From positions 1 to 64,000 of the forward strand of contig JAZRQJ010000012.1 in assembly GCA_045649685.1 (NCBI GenBank): 64,000 nucleotides of DNA, in the 5' to 3' direction. The notes under the pieces are model-generated. The model searched no databases, was not told where the DNA came from, and worked only from the letters and a program-made list of their open reading frames with translations. The first letter of the stretch is position 1; each line of letters starts with the position of its first letter. The position numbers were made by a program, and so were the translations under genes. Below, piece after piece: positions 53,762 through 63,017 of this stretch. Source of the stretch: RUG12519 sp045649685. GTDB taxonomy: Bacteria > Bacillota > Clostridia > Oscillospirales > Ruminococcaceae.

Positions 53762-55681
53762 ATGGGTGATATGAGGCAATATAACGAAGAGAATATTCAG
53801 GTTCTAGAAGGGCTGGAAGCTGTTAGAAAAAGGCCAGGAATGTACATTGGCTCAACTGGTGCTAGAGGTCTCCATCATTTGGTATATGAAATAGTAGATA
53901 ATTCTATAGACGAAGCTTTGGCTGGATATTGCAAAAGAATTGATGTTGAGATATTGCCTGATAATATTATAAGCGTTTCGGACGATGGACGTGGTATTCC
54001 AACCGGAATTCATCCTAAAGAAGGAATTTCGGCTGTTACGGTTGTTTTCACAATTCTTCATGCTGGTGGTAAATTTGGTGGAGGCGGATATAAAGTATCT
54101 GGAGGTCTTCATGGAGTTGGAGCATCTGTTGTTAACGCATTAAGTGAGTGGCTTGAAGTTACGGTAAATGATGGCCAAAAAACATATTTTCAGCGTTTTG
54201 AGCGTGGAAAATATGAAGAACAGTTGAAGGTTGTTGGAACAACAGACAAAACTGGAACTAGAGTTGTTTTTAAAGCAGATAGTGAAATTTTTAGTGAGCT
54301 TGAATATGACTATGAAGTGCTTTTGAAAAGACTGAGAGAACAAGCTTTTTTGAATGCTGGAATTAGAATTGTTATTTCAGACAAAAGACACGCTGAACCA
54401 GTTAGTGAAGATTTACACTATGAAGGTGGAATTAAAAGCTTCGTTGAATATATTCATAAAAAAAGAGGCTTTGAGACGTTACATGATATAGTGTATTTAA
54501 AGACTCAAACAGATACTTCTCAAGCTGAGGTTGCGCTTCAATATAATGATAGCTACAATGAGTTAATTCTTTCTTTTGCTAATAATATACATACAACAGA
54601 AGGCGGAACGCATGAAATAGGATTTAAAAATGCGTTGGTTAAAGTTTTAAATGAATATGGAAAGCGCAATAACTTGCTTAAAGATGGCGAAAGACTGACA
54701 GGTGATGATTCTAGAGAGGGTTTAACAGCAATAATTAGCGTTAAATTGATGGAAACTGAGTTTGAGGGGCAGACTAAAACCAAATTAGGAAATGTTGAAT
54801 GTAAGCCTATGCTTGAAAAATTGGTTTGTGAAAAATTAACCGACTTTTTGGATGAAAACCCCTCAATTGCTGCAAGCATAATGGACAAGTGCTTAATTGC
54901 GAAGAAAGCTAGAGAAGAAGCAAGAAAAGCTAGAGAATTAACTAGAAGAAAATCTTCGATGGATGGAGCATCTTTGCCAGGAAAATTGGCAGACTGTTCT
55001 GAGAGAGATCCGCTTTTAACAGAGCTTTATATAGTTGAGGGAGATTCGGCAGGTGGTTCTGCAAAAAGTGGAAGAGAGAGGAAATATCAAGCTATTTTGC
55101 CACTTTGGGGAAAAATGCTTAACGTTGAGAAATCTCGCCTTGATAGAGTTTATGGAAATGAAAAATTGATGCCGGTTGTAACAGCGCTTGGAACTTCAAT
55201 TGGAGAAGATTTTGATATTTCTAAATTGAGATATAACAAAATAGTTATTATGGCCGATGCCGATGTTGACGGAAGCCATATTAGGACGCTGCTTTTAACA
55301 TTTTTCTTTAGATTTATGAGGCCGCTTATATCTGAGGGACATGTTTACTTAGCACAACCACCTCTATATAGGTTAACTCATGGCAAAAAACATAAATATG
55401 CTTATTCTGATGCAGAAAGAGATGCTTATTTAAACGATATATATGCTCAAAAGCCTGACGCTAAGGTTAGCATCCAAAGATATAAAGGTCTTGGTGAGAT
55501 GGATCCAGAGCAGCTTTGGGAAACAACAATGAATCCGGAAAACAGAGTTATGATTAGAGTTGAAATGGAAGATGCTGAAGCTGCAGATGAAACATTTACA
55601 ATTTTAATGGGAGATAAGGTTGCGCCTAGAAGAGAATTTATTGAGAAAAATGCGCAGTATGTTCAAAACTTAGATGTTTAG
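53762..55681 (+). CDS. gyrB: DNA gyrase subunit B
   Basis: A 639-aa GHKL ATPase/Toprim subunit. IQVLEGLEAVRKRPGMYIGS at the N-terminus, DDGRGIP, GGLHGVG, then the Toprim motifs EGDSAGGSA near 425 and DADVDGSHI near 500, and the C-terminal QRYKGLGEMDPEQLWETTM. AGAAAGG lies about 15 nt upstream. Length is typical of the short Firmicute form. Together with GyrA it introduces negative supercoils. Confidence 0.97.
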   Translation: MGDMRQYNEENIQVLEGLEAVRKRPGMYIGSTGARGLHHLVYEIVDNSIDEALAGYCKRIDVEILPDNIISVSDDGRGIPTGIHPKEGISAVTVVFTILHAGGKFGGGGYKVSGGLHGVGASVVNALSEWLEVTVNDGQKTYFQRFERGKYEEQLKVVGTTDKTGTRVVFKADSEIFSELEYDYEVLLKRLREQAFLNAGIRIVISDKRHAEPVSEDLHYEGGIKSFVEYIHKKRGFETLHDIVYLKTQTDTSQAEVALQYNDSYNELILSFANNIHTTEGGTHEIGFKNALVKVLNEYGKRNNLLKDGERLTGDDSREGLTAIISVKLMETEFEGQTKTKLGNVECKPMLEKLVCEKLTDFLDENPSIAASIMDKCLIAKKAREEARKARELTRRKSSMDGASLPGKLADCSERDPLLTELYIVEGDSAGGSAKSGRERKYQAILPLWGKMLNVEKSRLDRVYGNEKLMPVVTALGTSIGEDFDISKLRYNKIVIMADADVDGSHIRTLLLTFFFRFMRPLISEGHVYLAQPPLYRLTHGKKHKYAYSDAERDAYLNDIYAQKPDAKVSIQRYKGLGEMDPEQLWETTMNPENRVMIRVEMEDAEAADETFTILMGDKVAPRREFIEKNAQYVQNLDV

Positions 55682-55773
55682 CTTAAACTTTTCAATTTAG
55701 TTTTTATGAGTTAAGATTGCCTATATTTTTGTTTTTTCGATGAATTAATTGTTTTTTAGAAAAAGAGGTTGTT

Positions 55774-56394
55774 ATGAAAATAGAAAATGGTGATTCGGTT
55801 AAACCTAGTGAGCTAATTGCTAGTTTTGAGCAGGAAGCTGATGGCTATTATGATGAATATGACAAGAAGAAGCATTTTAAGGTTTCTTATGACTTAAGGC
55901 CAGACGAAATAAAATTGGGGCTTAAACGGTTTCAAAAAGAGACCCGCAAAAAAAGGCGATATTTATATATTGCTCTTTGTTTAGTTGTTGTTTTGATAAA
56001 TTTTTATGATATGGTTTTTAGACATAATATTAGTCCATATAATTATTTCTTTATAGGTGCGTCTTTTGCGGTTATATATATAATAATTTATACTCCTATT
56101 TTGCACAGAAACAATATTGCTAAAGCTGTTGCGAACGAAAAACTTAAATTTAGCATGCGATTTTATGATGATTTAATATATATAAAGCAGAGTGAAGGAT
56201 CTAATAGGATACCATATACGAGTTTAGATAATAAGTTTATTGAAGATGATGAAAAGTTTATGGTTATTTGCTCAGATCAGAGTATGTATATAGTTCCCAA
56301 AAGATGCTTGAATGATGAAAAAATAGCGAAAATTAGAGAATATGCTAAAAAATTTGAAGAGAGATATATTCTTGAAACAAAAGGAGCAAATTAA
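55774..56394 (+). CDS. YcxB-like membrane protein, paralogue 1
   Basis: A 206-aa protein of unknown function. A cytoplasmic N-terminus is followed by two membrane segments (about residues 68-84 and 92-110) and a soluble C-terminal domain. The pattern FYDDLIYIKQSEG...IPYTSL...YIVPKRCL resembles the YcxB-like domain. It shares FYDDL, IVPKRCL(N/S)DE and KIAKIR(E/K)YAKKFEERYI with the next gene, showing a tandem duplication. The pair lies between gyrB and gyrA, unusual for this locus. Confidence 0.75.
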   Translation: MKIENGDSVKPSELIASFEQEADGYYDEYDKKKHFKVSYDLRPDEIKLGLKRFQKETRKKRRYLYIALCLVVVLINFYDMVFRHNISPYNYFFIGASFAVIYIIIYTPILHRNNIAKAVANEKLKFSMRFYDDLIYIKQSEGSNRIPYTSLDNKFIEDDEKFMVICSDQSMYIVPKRCLNDEKIAKIREYAKKFEERYILETKGAN

Positions 56395-56455
56395 TATATA
56401 TTAATAATGATCTGAGGTGACACTTTGTTACTTAAAGGAATAGGTGGAAAAATTT

Positions 56456-57115
56456 ATGAGCGAAGTTAGAGATAAGTGTGTGGAATTTAGTGAGTCTGAA
56501 AGGAGCACTAGTTGCTTATTATCTAAATATATCGGCAAATTGCCACATTTTCAAATATCATACCAATTGACGGCAAAAGACATAAAAATTGAGTTACGGA
56601 GAATTTTAATAGAAAACCTGAAAAAAACGGGTGCGTTTTTTGTAACTATTTGTTTAATAATATTATTTTGTTTTGTGTCAATTTTAGGTGTTATAGGGTT
56701 GCAGAGTGGTCATGTTGATTATTTTCATATTTTTATGGTAATTGTTGGTGGTTATGGCCTAGGGGCTGGTATTGGACAGATTTTATTTGTGTTTTCATTT
56801 GTAAAAAAATCGCTGAAGATTATGATGGATATGATTAAAAGCTCTGGGAATAATTTCAATTTGCGTTTTTATGATGATTTATTGTTTGTCAGTGATTTTA
56901 ATGGAATGAATATAATGTTATATTCGGGGGCAAATAATACAATTACTGAGAATGATTTAAGATTTATCATTTCTAGCACGGTATACCACAAAATGATAAG
57001 TTTTAATTATATAGTTCCAAAACGATGTTTAAGTGATGAAGAAATAGCAAAAATTAGGAAATATGCTAAAAAGTTTGAAGAGAGATATATTGTTAAAACA
57101 AAAAAGACTAAGTAA
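56456..57115 (+). CDS. YcxB-like membrane protein, paralogue 2
   Basis: A 219-aa relative of the preceding protein with the same layout: charged N-terminus, two membrane segments (about residues 66-90 and 100-125) and the FYDDLLF...YIVPKRCLSDEEIAKIRKYAKKF tail, split here at the shared blocks. ATG 56456 follows AGGTGG by 8 nt; GTG 56444 is an alternative. The N-terminal halves are more diverged than the C-terminal halves. Function unknown. Confidence 0.75.
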   Translation: MSEVRDKCVEFSESERSTSCLLSKYIGKLPHFQISYQLTAKDIKIELRRILIENLKKTGAFFVTICLIILFCFVSILGVIGLQSGHVDYFHIFMVIVGGYGLGAGIGQILFVFSFVKKSLKIMMDMIKSSGNNFNLRFYDDLLFVSDFNGMNIMLYSGANNTITENDLRFIISSTVYHKMISFNYIVPKRCLSDEEIAKIRKYAKKFEERYIVKTKKTK

Positions 57116-57172
57116 TATTAATTATATTTAACATAAAATGTAATATATTTTTGAGAAATCAAGGAGACGGTT

Positions 57173-59683
57173 ATGGAAAAAGAAATAGATTTTGATCCTA
57201 GCATAGGAAAAGTAATACCGATAGATATTGAAAAAGAGATGAAAAAATCTTTTTTAGATTATTCTATGTCAGTTATTGTCAGTAGGGCTTTGCCGGATGT
57301 TAGAGACGGATTGAAGCCTGTTCACAGAAGAATATTGTATACAATGTGGGAACATAACTTGTTTCCAGATAGACCATATCATAAGTGTGCAGACACAGTT
57401 GGTAACGTTTTGGGAAGCTACCATCCTCACGGAGATAGTTCGGTTTACGATGCGTTAGTTAGAATGGCTCAAGATTTTTCACTGAGATATCCTATGGTAG
57501 ATGGTCATGGAAACTTCGGATCAATTGATGGAGACCCGGCTGCTGCTTACAGATATACTGAGGCTCGCATGAGTAAAATTTCCATGGAAATGCTTACCAA
57601 TATTAATAAAGATACAGTAGACTTTGGAATGAACTATGATGACAGGCTTAAAGAGCCAACTGTTTTGCCATCACGTTTTCCAAACCTTTTAGTTAATGGT
57701 TCTTCTGGTATAGCTGTAGGTATGGCAACAAATATTCCACCGCATAATCTTAGAGAAATTATAGATGGTGTTTTCATGATTTTGGAAAATGAAGACGTAG
57801 AGATAAGTGAAATCATGGAAAAAATAAAAGGACCAGATTTTCCGACTGGCGGAATAATTATGGGAACGGCTGGAATAAGAGCAGCATATGCTACCGGAAG
57901 AGGAAAAATTACTGTTAGATGTCGTGCGGAAATTGAAGAAAAAAGCAACGGCAGAAACCGAATAATTGTAACAGAACTCCCCTATCAAGTTAATAAGGCT
58001 AAGTTGGTTGAGACAATAGCACACCACGTTAAAAACAAGAAAATAGAAGGTATTGTTGCGCCAAGAGATGAGTCTGGTAGAGACGGAATGCGAATTGTTA
58101 TTGATTTAAAAAGAGATGCTAATCCGCAGATAGTTTTAAATCAATTGTACAGATATACTCAAATGCAAGATACTTTTGGAGTAATAAACTTGGCGCTTGT
58201 TAATGGTGTGCCTAAGGTTATGAACCTAAAGGAAATGCTTATTTGCTATATTAATCACCAAAAAGAGATTATTCGCAGACGAACTGAGTTTGATTTAAGA
58301 CGAGCTAAAGAGCGTGAACATATTTTAGAAGGCTTGAAAATTGCTATAGACTTTATAGATGAAGTAATTACATTAATTAGAAACAGTAAGAACGTGCAGG
58401 ACGCAAAAGAAGGGCTAATTGAGCGTTTCAATTTAGATGAGATTCAGGCTGAAGCCATTGTTAAAATGAGGTTAGGACAGCTTTCTGGCCTCGAGAGAGC
58501 TAAGATAGAAGAAGAATTGAAAGAGATAATTGAAAAGATTAAAGATTTTGAAGATATATTAGCTCATGAAGTTAGAATTAAAGAGATTATTGTTGAGGAG
58601 CTTCAAGTAATAAAAGATAAATTTGGAGACGATCGTAGAACCGATATTGTTCCTGTTAGCGGAGAAGTGGACATAGAGGACCTAATACCTGTTGAAGACT
58701 GTGTTGTTACTTTGACGCACTATGGATATATAAAAAGACAACCTGCCGATACATATAAGATTCAAAAGAGAGGCGGACGAGGCGTAAGCGGAATGAAACA
58801 GAGAGAGGAAGATTTTGTTGAAGAATTGTTTATTGGATCCTCTCACGATCACATTTTGTTTATAACGAATAAAGGAAAGATGTATCGCCTAAAATGCTAC
58901 GAAATACCAGAAGGTGGCAGAAACTCTAAGGGCACGAATATTGTTAATTTGCTTGCTTTAGACCCAGATGAAAAGATTACTAATATGATGCGTACATCTG
59001 ATTTTAGTGAAGAAAAATATTTAGTATTCATAACTAAAAAAGGATTGGTTAAGCGCACTAGGTTAGATGCCTATAAAAATGTTAGAAAAAATGGATTGAT
59101 AGCATTGTCTTTAAATGATGATGATAGCTTGGTTTGGACAAGACTAACCAAAGGACACCATCAATTGATTGTTGCAACTAAAAACGGAATGGCAATTAAG
59201 TTTAGTGAGGAGCTAATTCGTCCGTTGTCGCGTTTGGCAAAGGGTGTTAGAGCAATAAAACTCAAGGATGACGATGAAGTTGTTAGTATGGCAAGACTAA
59301 GAGAAGGAGCTAGTGTTTTAACAATTTCTTCTAGAGGTAGAGGAAGACGAACCAGTGTGGATGACTATAGACTTCAAAATCGAGGAGGATATGGCGTATT
59401 AAACTATAAAGTTAGTGAAGAAAAAGGACATGTTGTTGGAATAAAAGTTGTGGATGATGATGATGATTTAATTATGATTTCTAGCTATGGAGTTATAATA
59501 AGAATTAGGGTTAGCGACGTTTCTAAAATGTCTAGGTACGGAAGCGGAGTACGTGTTATGAAGCTCAAAGATAATGACCAAGTTGTTACTATGGCTAGAG
59601 CAGAACACGATTCAAATGAAGAAATATCTGAGGTAGAACAACCAGATGAAGTTGAAACTACTGAAGAATTGGAAAAAGAATAA
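57173..59683 (+). CDS. gyrA: DNA gyrase subunit A
   Basis: An 836-aa type IIA topoisomerase subunit. The winged-helix region HPHGDSSVYDALVRM has Ser89 and Asp93 at the quinolone positions, i.e. the sensitive form; the catalytic Tyr128 is in AAAYRYTEAR. The C-terminal beta-pinwheel contains the GyrA box QKRGGRG near residue 525, which supports gyrase rather than topoisomerase IV. The C-terminus is acidic. CAAGGAGACGG precedes the ATG. Confidence 0.97.
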   Translation: MEKEIDFDPSIGKVIPIDIEKEMKKSFLDYSMSVIVSRALPDVRDGLKPVHRRILYTMWEHNLFPDRPYHKCADTVGNVLGSYHPHGDSSVYDALVRMAQDFSLRYPMVDGHGNFGSIDGDPAAAYRYTEARMSKISMEMLTNINKDTVDFGMNYDDRLKEPTVLPSRFPNLLVNGSSGIAVGMATNIPPHNLREIIDGVFMILENEDVEISEIMEKIKGPDFPTGGIIMGTAGIRAAYATGRGKITVRCRAEIEEKSNGRNRIIVTELPYQVNKAKLVETIAHHVKNKKIEGIVAPRDESGRDGMRIVIDLKRDANPQIVLNQLYRYTQMQDTFGVINLALVNGVPKVMNLKEMLICYINHQKEIIRRRTEFDLRRAKEREHILEGLKIAIDFIDEVITLIRNSKNVQDAKEGLIERFNLDEIQAEAIVKMRLGQLSGLERAKIEEELKEIIEKIKDFEDILAHEVRIKEIIVEELQVIKDKFGDDRRTDIVPVSGEVDIEDLIPVEDCVVTLTHYGYIKRQPADTYKIQKRGGRGVSGMKQREEDFVEELFIGSSHDHILFITNKGKMYRLKCYEIPEGGRNSKGTNIVNLLALDPDEKITNMMRTSDFSEEKYLVFITKKGLVKRTRLDAYKNVRKNGLIALSLNDDDSLVWTRLTKGHHQLIVATKNGMAIKFSEELIRPLSRLAKGVRAIKLKDDDEVVSMARLREGASVLTISSRGRGRRTSVDDYRLQNRGGYGVLNYKVSEEKGHVVGIKVVDDDDDLIMISSYGVIIRIRVSDVSKMSRYGSGVRVMKLKDNDQVVTMARAEHDSNEEISEVEQPDEVETTEELEKE

Positions 59684-59715
59684 ATCGAAGTTGATGTAAA
59701 TTGGTTTTTACCATG

Positions 59716-59765
59716 AGCGGCTAAAGTTATTGATATTTTAAATATGTCAGGGACTTGCCGCTTTT
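59716..59765. terminator. Possible bidirectional terminator between gyrA and pdaA
   Basis: AGCGGC (59716-59721) pairs with GCCGCT (59757-59762), with partial extension (AAGT/ACTT), followed by T4. The loop is long, so the assignment is moderate. Confidence 0.45.
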
Positions 59766-59766
59766 G

Positions 59767-60594
59767 TTATTGCTGAGTTTCTACTATAAATTCATACCCT
59801 TGAGATTTTACGTAGTCGATAAAGTCTGACAAAATTTTTGAATTGGTTTCTGAGACAGTGTGTAGCAAATATATTGCTCCGTCGTGTAGATGACCTTTAA
59901 GAGAGTCTAGAGCTTCTTTTTCGTTTGGCTGTTTTTTAGGATCCCAATCTGCATAAGCGAAACTCCAAAATATAGATTTATATCCCAATTCGTTGGTTAT
60001 TGCTAAACTTTGTTCAGAAAACTCCCCTTTTGGTGGACGGAACATATTCATTTCAACACCAAAATTTTCACTAATAGTTTCGTGAAGAGTTTGAATTTCA
60101 GCTCTCATTTTATCTACAGTAATTCCTGGCATAGATGGATGATTTTGTGAGTGGTTGCCTAGAATATGATTTTCTTTAATCATTCTTTCGATAATTGGTT
60201 GATTTTTCTTAGCGTAGTCTCCTGTTAGAAAAAAAATTGCACGAATTTGCTTTTGATTTAAAACGTCCAAAATTTTTTCAGTATATCCGTTTTCATATCC
60301 GTTGTCGAAAGTTAGCATAATTGTTTTGCGACTAGATTCTTCTTTAGGAGGATTGTAAAAATATGCACCAAATTTTCCATATTTGGCTTGAAAGTCAACA
60401 CAAGATATAGGACAGTTTTTTTCGTTTAATTGTTTTCCCATTCCCCATCCATTACATCTAGAGTCTAGTGATATGTTTGAGGTTGTTTTTTGCTGATTGC
60501 TTTGGATTGCTTCTGTAGGAGTTGATTCCTGCATTGAACATCCTGTTAAGTTAAAGAAGATAGATGCTAAAAGTGTTAAAATTATAATTTTCAT
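59767..60594 (-). CDS. pdaA: Lipoprotein polysaccharide deacetylase, PdaA-like
   Basis: A 275-aa NodB-homology protein with a lipoprotein signal (residues 1-19, lipobox LTGC). Motif 1 reads TFDNGYENGYT: the Asp-Asn form instead of Asp-Asp is characteristic of PdaA, which makes muramic delta-lactam in spore cortex. The metal motif HSQNHPSM and RPPKGEFS follow. ATG 60594 gives the best signal peptide; TTG 60609 is possible. It is convergent with gyrA. A role in the cortex would fit the nearby spo0A, but the lipoprotein form and missing sporulation neighbours leave this open. Confidence 0.8.
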   Translation of the reverse strand: MKIIILTLLASIFFNLTGCSMQESTPTEAIQSNQQKTTSNISLDSRCNGWGMGKQLNEKNCPISCVDFQAKYGKFGAYFYNPPKEESSRKTIMLTFDNGYENGYTEKILDVLNQKQIRAIFFLTGDYAKKNQPIIERMIKENHILGNHSQNHPSMPGITVDKMRAEIQTLHETISENFGVEMNMFRPPKGEFSEQSLAITNELGYKSIFWSFAYADWDPKKQPNEKEALDSLKGHLHDGAIYLLHTVSETNSKILSDFIDYVKSQGYEFIVETQQ

Positions 60595-60825
60595 AATGTT
60601 TCGTCCCAAAAATGACCCGTGTTAGAAAAATTTTTTGAATATTATTAAATTGATTGATAAAATGTTACATATCGTGTATTTGTTTTGTGAAATATAGGTC
60701 AAAAATCCTTTCTGTTTAATTTAAAATTATTATTGACCTAATAGTGATTTTATATACAGATATTTATAAAAAATAATTAAAAATTCGTTTAATGTTTAAA
60801 AAATCGAAAGAGGGGCTTTTAGCTG

Positions 60826-62058
60826 ATGTCTACAATAAAAAATATAAGTGCTAAACAAAAATTAGATCTTAGAGGAAATCCTACGCTCGAAATTTTAGTT
60901 GAATTAGATGGTGGATGTAGTGGAACAATTTCTGCGCCATTCACTTTAGGTGTAGATAGTATTGTGAAAAAAGAAGATCTTTTAAAAGATATGGACGCAA
61001 TAAATCAAACCTTGTGTAAATTATTGAAAGGAGAAGACGTAAGAGATCAGCAAGGACTTGATAAAACTATATTAAATATTAATGAAAAATATGGTAAACC
61101 AGTTTTAGGAAACGATGCTATTGTTGGAGTTTCAATAGCGCTGGCAAAGGCAGCTGCTAGTTATTGTAGATTACCATTTTATAGATATATAGGTGGAGCG
61201 AACATAAAAACAACTCCAATACCTCTATCAACTGTTTTAAGAGGAGGAGTTGATATTAACAATAGACTTAATATAAAAGAATTTATGTTAGTGCCCGTAG
61301 GATTTGTTACTTTTGGAGATTCGCTAGATAGCTCATTGGCAGTTTTTAATAAATTGGGAGAAATATTAGAAAAGCGAGGCTTATCTACAAATATTCAAAA
61401 TGGATATGTTTCAGATTTAAGTGGAGATGATCAGGCATTAGAGTTAATATGTGATGCTATTGACGAATCTGGATATATTGCAGGAGAACACTTTTTTATC
61501 GGTTTAAATGTTGCTGCATCAGAATGGGAACTAGGAAATTGTATGTATAGATTGCCTAAAACAAAAGAACTGTTAACATCAGAACAAGTTGGAGAATACG
61601 TTTTTGATTTATGCCAAAAATATCCAATAATTTCTCTTGAAGATCCGTTGGGTGGTGAAGATTTTGACGGATATATGGAGTTAAATTCTAAAATATCGGA
61701 TGTTCAGATAGCAGGAAATAGTATTTTTTCAGCTTCATTAAACAGACTTCAAAGAGGAATTTATAGTGATGCTGCTAGTGCAGTGGTTATTAATTCAACA
61801 GATATAAGAACCCTTTCTGAATTTATGAATTTAGTTGAATTTGCCAGACAAGCTGGATATACTGTAATAATGTCGGATAGGAGCATAAAGAAAGAAAGTA
61901 GTTTAATTGCAGATCTTGTTTTTGGATTAGGAATAAAACAGGTAAAGATAGGAATGCCGAGTAAAACGAATGAATTTTGTAAATGTAAAAGGTTTTTAGA
62001 GCAGGAACATTTTTTTGGCAAAAGATTACATCCGGTTTCTTACTGGAAATATTATTAA
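60826..62058 (+). CDS. Enolase-like protein lacking most catalytic residues
   Basis: A 410-aa protein that aligns by eye with enolase over its whole length: LDLRGNPTLEI at the start, IKEFMLVPVG, VAASEWE, YPIISLEDPL and VKIG. Glu152, Glu272 and Lys374 match the enolase residues Glu168, Glu290 and Lys393. But the mobile SGAST loop reads APFTLG, the GGxHA His is Asp143, the GDEGGFAP proton-acceptor loop is QNGYVSDL, Mg ligands Asp246 and Asp317 are Asn228 and Asn298, the catalytic Lys is Asn323 and SHRSGE is SDRSIK. It is therefore unlikely to act on 2-phosphoglycerate. The frame is intact, so it is probably a functional pseudoenzyme and not decay. Confidence 0.85.
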   Translation: MSTIKNISAKQKLDLRGNPTLEILVELDGGCSGTISAPFTLGVDSIVKKEDLLKDMDAINQTLCKLLKGEDVRDQQGLDKTILNINEKYGKPVLGNDAIVGVSIALAKAAASYCRLPFYRYIGGANIKTTPIPLSTVLRGGVDINNRLNIKEFMLVPVGFVTFGDSLDSSLAVFNKLGEILEKRGLSTNIQNGYVSDLSGDDQALELICDAIDESGYIAGEHFFIGLNVAASEWELGNCMYRLPKTKELLTSEQVGEYVFDLCQKYPIISLEDPLGGEDFDGYMELNSKISDVQIAGNSIFSASLNRLQRGIYSDAASAVVINSTDIRTLSEFMNLVEFARQAGYTVIMSDRSIKKESSLIADLVFGLGIKQVKIGMPSKTNEFCKCKRFLEQEHFFGKRLHPVSYWKYY

Positions 62059-62072
62059 AAATATGCTTCTGT

Positions 62073-62110
62073 AAGTTTTCAACATATATTTAACAACTCG
62101 TTGAAAACTT
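62073..62110. repeat. Inverted pair of TTTTCAACA motifs between the enolase-like gene and spo0A
   Basis: An 11-bp perfect inverted repeat (62073-62083 with 62100-62110). TTTTCAACA is at 62076-62084 and its inverted one-base variant at 62099-62107, with a 14-bp spacer holding TTAACAA, the same geometry as at 27561-27598. No T run follows, so a terminator role is less likely. Confidence 0.88.
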
Positions 62111-62141
62111 ATGTCAATTTTCACAAAATATGTTTTTGGAC

Positions 62142-62189
62142 AAAAAAATTCCTCTAAATATTCTAATCCGGCTTAGAAACTTTTAGAGG
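62142..62189 (-). terminator. Intrinsic terminator of spo0A
   Basis: CCTCTAAA (62189-62182 on the minus strand) pairs with TTTAGAGG (62158-62151), and TTCTAA (62178-62173) with TTAGAA (62166-62161). A T7 run follows at 62148-62142. Confidence 0.9.
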
Positions 62190-62212
62190 TTTTGAGTATA
62201 TAAAATTTTTAA

Positions 62213-62980
62213 TTAAACTGCTACTTCTATTTTATCTGAATGGAGTTGCAGTTTTATTTTATCAGATAACATAGCCATAAATTCGGAATTCGTTGGTTTT
62301 CCTCTTCCATTGTGAATAGTATATCCAAAGTAAGAATTTAAAACGTCCACGTCTCCCCTATCCCAAGCTACTTCAATTGCGTGGCGGATTGCACGTTCAA
62401 CTCTAGATGGAGTTGTATGGAAAGATTTTGCTATTGATGGATATAGAGTCTTTGTTACGGAATTTATCATCTCATTGTCTTCTACACAAAAAATAATGCC
62501 CTTTCTTAAATAATGGTAACCTTTTATGTGGGCTGGGACACCAATTTGGTGAATCATTTTAGTAACTTGTTCTTCCAGAGATGATTCCATTTTAATAGGT
62601 GATCTTTTAGGAGGCACTACGTTGATTACTGTTTTTATTATACTAATTAGAGATGATGTAGAAAAAGGTTTTAAAACAAAATAACTAGCTCCATTTTTCA
62701 TGATTTCTCGTTCTAAAAATGTGTTATTCGAAGATGAAACAATAATAAATTTGGGTTTGTTTTTTACATTTTTAAACTGCTGCATAATATTTATAGCATC
62801 ATTATTTGGCATGAAGGCTTCGCAAACGACTATTGTTGGATTGTGCTCTTTAATATAGCTTATTATTGCGTTGCCATCTCTGGGGGCTACGATAACATTG
62901 AAGCTGTTATTTTCTAATTGATTCATAAGATCATGACATTCTTCAATGCAATTTTTGCAAATTAATATCTTACTTTCCAT
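62213..62980 (-). CDS. spo0A: Sporulation regulator Spo0A with a degenerate receiver domain
   Basis: A 255-aa response regulator. The C-terminal DNA-binding domain is highly conserved: HTTPSRVERAIRHAIEVAW (residues 188-206) and GKPTNSEFMAMLSDK. The N-terminal receiver keeps GASYFVLKPF with Lys104, but the phosphoacceptor Asp of LDIIMP is Glu54 in CEAFMP, the Asp-Asp pocket after strand 1 reads Lys-Asn (residues 9-10), and the conserved Thr is in VSSSNN. Phosphorylation at the normal site is impossible; Glu may mimic the phosphorylated state. Start ATG 62980 follows TTGGAGC. Two 0A boxes and a hairpin lie upstream. Confidence 0.93.
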   Translation of the reverse strand: MESKILICKNCIEECHDLMNQLENNSFNVIVAPRDGNAIISYIKEHNPTIVVCEAFMPNNDAINIMQQFKNVKNKPKFIIVSSSNNTFLEREIMKNGASYFVLKPFSTSSLISIIKTVINVVPPKRSPIKMESSLEEQVTKMIHQIGVPAHIKGYHYLRKGIIFCVEDNEMINSVTKTLYPSIAKSFHTTPSRVERAIRHAIEVAWDRGDVDVLNSYFGYTIHNGRGKPTNSEFMAMLSDKIKLQLHSDKIEVAV

Positions 62981-63017
62981 AACTTTTGCTCCAATCTGTA
63001 CATATTTTGTTTAAATT

